Below are positions 63,568-64,000 of a stretch of DNA of 64,000 nucleotides, in pieces. The position numbers were made by a program, and so were the translations under genes. Source of the stretch: an uncultured Flavobacteriia bacterium (lineage in GTDB: Bacteria; Bacteroidota; Bacteroidia; Flavobacteriales_D; Crocinitomicaceae); the NCBI GenBank assembly GCA_903873915.1, contig CAIQQH010000008.1:1-64000 (forward strand). The letters run 5' to 3'. The notes under the pieces were generated by a model. It was given only the letters and a program-made list of their open reading frames with translations, searched no databases and had not been told where the DNA came from. Position 1 is the first letter of the stretch. Every line of letters starts with the position of its first letter.

Positions 63568-63598
63568 AATCCCGCTGGAATAGCGGGATTTTTTTTTG
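63568..63598 (+). terminator. Intrinsic terminator of the lipoprotein gene
   Basis: AATCCCGCT / AGCGGGATT stem with a nine-T tail. Confidence 0.85.
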
Positions 63599-63612
63599 TG
63601 TTCATTTTTGAA

Positions 63613-64000
63613 TTAGCGACTCACAACGTGAAGGCAGGTTTGCCAGACCTCATAGGTTACCCAACATTTTTTCTCTTTTCGAAGTTCAAACAAGGAGTGC
63701 ATGAGCATTTGTCCTAAATAATGTACTTCCCCTTCCGATAGTGGATGTTCGGCGAAAAATGTCTTATAGGACAGGTCAAATGTTGTTCCGTGAAGGTGCG
63801 GGCTATTGCGCACCGAGTTTCTATTTCTGCGTTGTAAACGACGAATGGATTCCTCTGTTCGCAGCACTGAAGTAACAGTAAAACGGGTGCATTCCAATCC
63901 CGTATTTTCCAATTTCCGCTGAAAGCGTTCCCCAATTTCTATCAACAGCTCATGAGCATCCTGAACCAAATAGGGGTATGAGTAATACATGGTATCAAGA
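63613..64000 (-). CDS. DUF5715-like protein, C-terminal part, cut by window edge
   Basis: The frame is open to the right edge, so the ATG at 63990 may be internal. The visible 125+ residues contain FTVTSVLRTEESIRRLQRRNRNSV and HGTTFDLSYKTF, which resemble the His/Asp zinc site of DUF5715 / D,D-carboxypeptidase-like (M15-related) proteins; SPHLHGTTFDLSY fits the HxxxxxxD pattern. It probably acts on peptidoglycan. The start and any signal peptide lie outside the window. Confidence 0.6.
   Translation of the reverse strand, partial: LDTMYYSYPYLVQDAHELLIEIGERFQRKLENTGLECTRFTVTSVLRTEESIRRLQRRNRNSVRNSPHLHGTTFDLSYKTFFAEHPLSEGEVHYLGQMLMHSLFELRKEKKCWVTYEVWQTCLHVVSR

Overview
The window looks like chromosomal DNA from a member of the Bacteroidota, most likely order Flavobacteriales (inference). 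The evidence is type IX secretion C-terminal domains of both kinds, the mutY-ssb-gldE-gldD gliding cluster, family-typical proteins (DUF4290, DUF3127, DUF4296, PafA-like phosphatase, a 29-residue mS38/AURKAIP1-like ribosomal protein), and promoters of the TAnnTTTG type in front of many genes. No rRNA, integrase, transposase or CRISPR array is visible. One tRNA (Leu, UAG) is present.

Layout. 1-9 kb: start of a phytoene desaturase gene (cut by the window edge), a solitary paaZ, a TPR-adenylate cyclase, dusB, a tandem 113-bp repeat, and an overlapping GNAT/desaturase/desaturase operon. Two copies of an apparently undescribed small-RNA gene lie on either side of that operon. 9-14.5 kb: a five-gene purL-DUF4290-murA-tlpA-phnA operon. 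14.5-18.8 kb: a type IX cargo protein followed by a collagen-like surface protein with about 75 uninterrupted Gly-X-Y triplets. 19-41 kb: mostly housekeeping genes (tgt, a lptF/G-type permease, ECF sigma, rsmG, pafA-like, miaE, a large M14 carboxypeptidase, sppA, tig, tRNA-Leu, flavin reductase, DUF3127, ABC-F, a glycosyltransferase with a flippase-like protein, ruvC, and small membrane proteins including a channel-like pore).

41.3-50.8 kb is an accessory island that looks like a conflict or defence locus. It holds a 1103-residue protein with a HEPN-type RNKIAH motif and a C-terminal discoidin domain; a broken small gene; a truncated second copy of a phosphatase gene; a two-TM NUDIX protein of the kind seen near nucleotide-signalling immunity systems; a divergently encoded protein with two H-x-T motifs (2H phosphoesterase-like); an unknown 637-residue protein with a coiled coil and two C-terminal TM segments; a PPP-family phosphatase; and a membrane-anchored CbbX-like AAA+ ATPase. 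The two phosphatase sequences form a 160-bp direct repeat around the middle of the island, which suggests past rearrangement.

51-64 kb returns to core genes: DUF4296-pyrC-dolichol-phosphate-mannosyltransferase-like, a choice-of-anchor-B type IX protein, rng-recX, the 29-residue ribosomal protein, HU, mutY, ssb, gldE, gldD, folK, an OmpA-like/TPR lipoprotein, and the end of a DUF5715 gene. The strongest candidates for something new are the paired small RNA and the NUDIX/2H/HEPN-discoidin island. All family calls were made by reading motifs; no database search was run.
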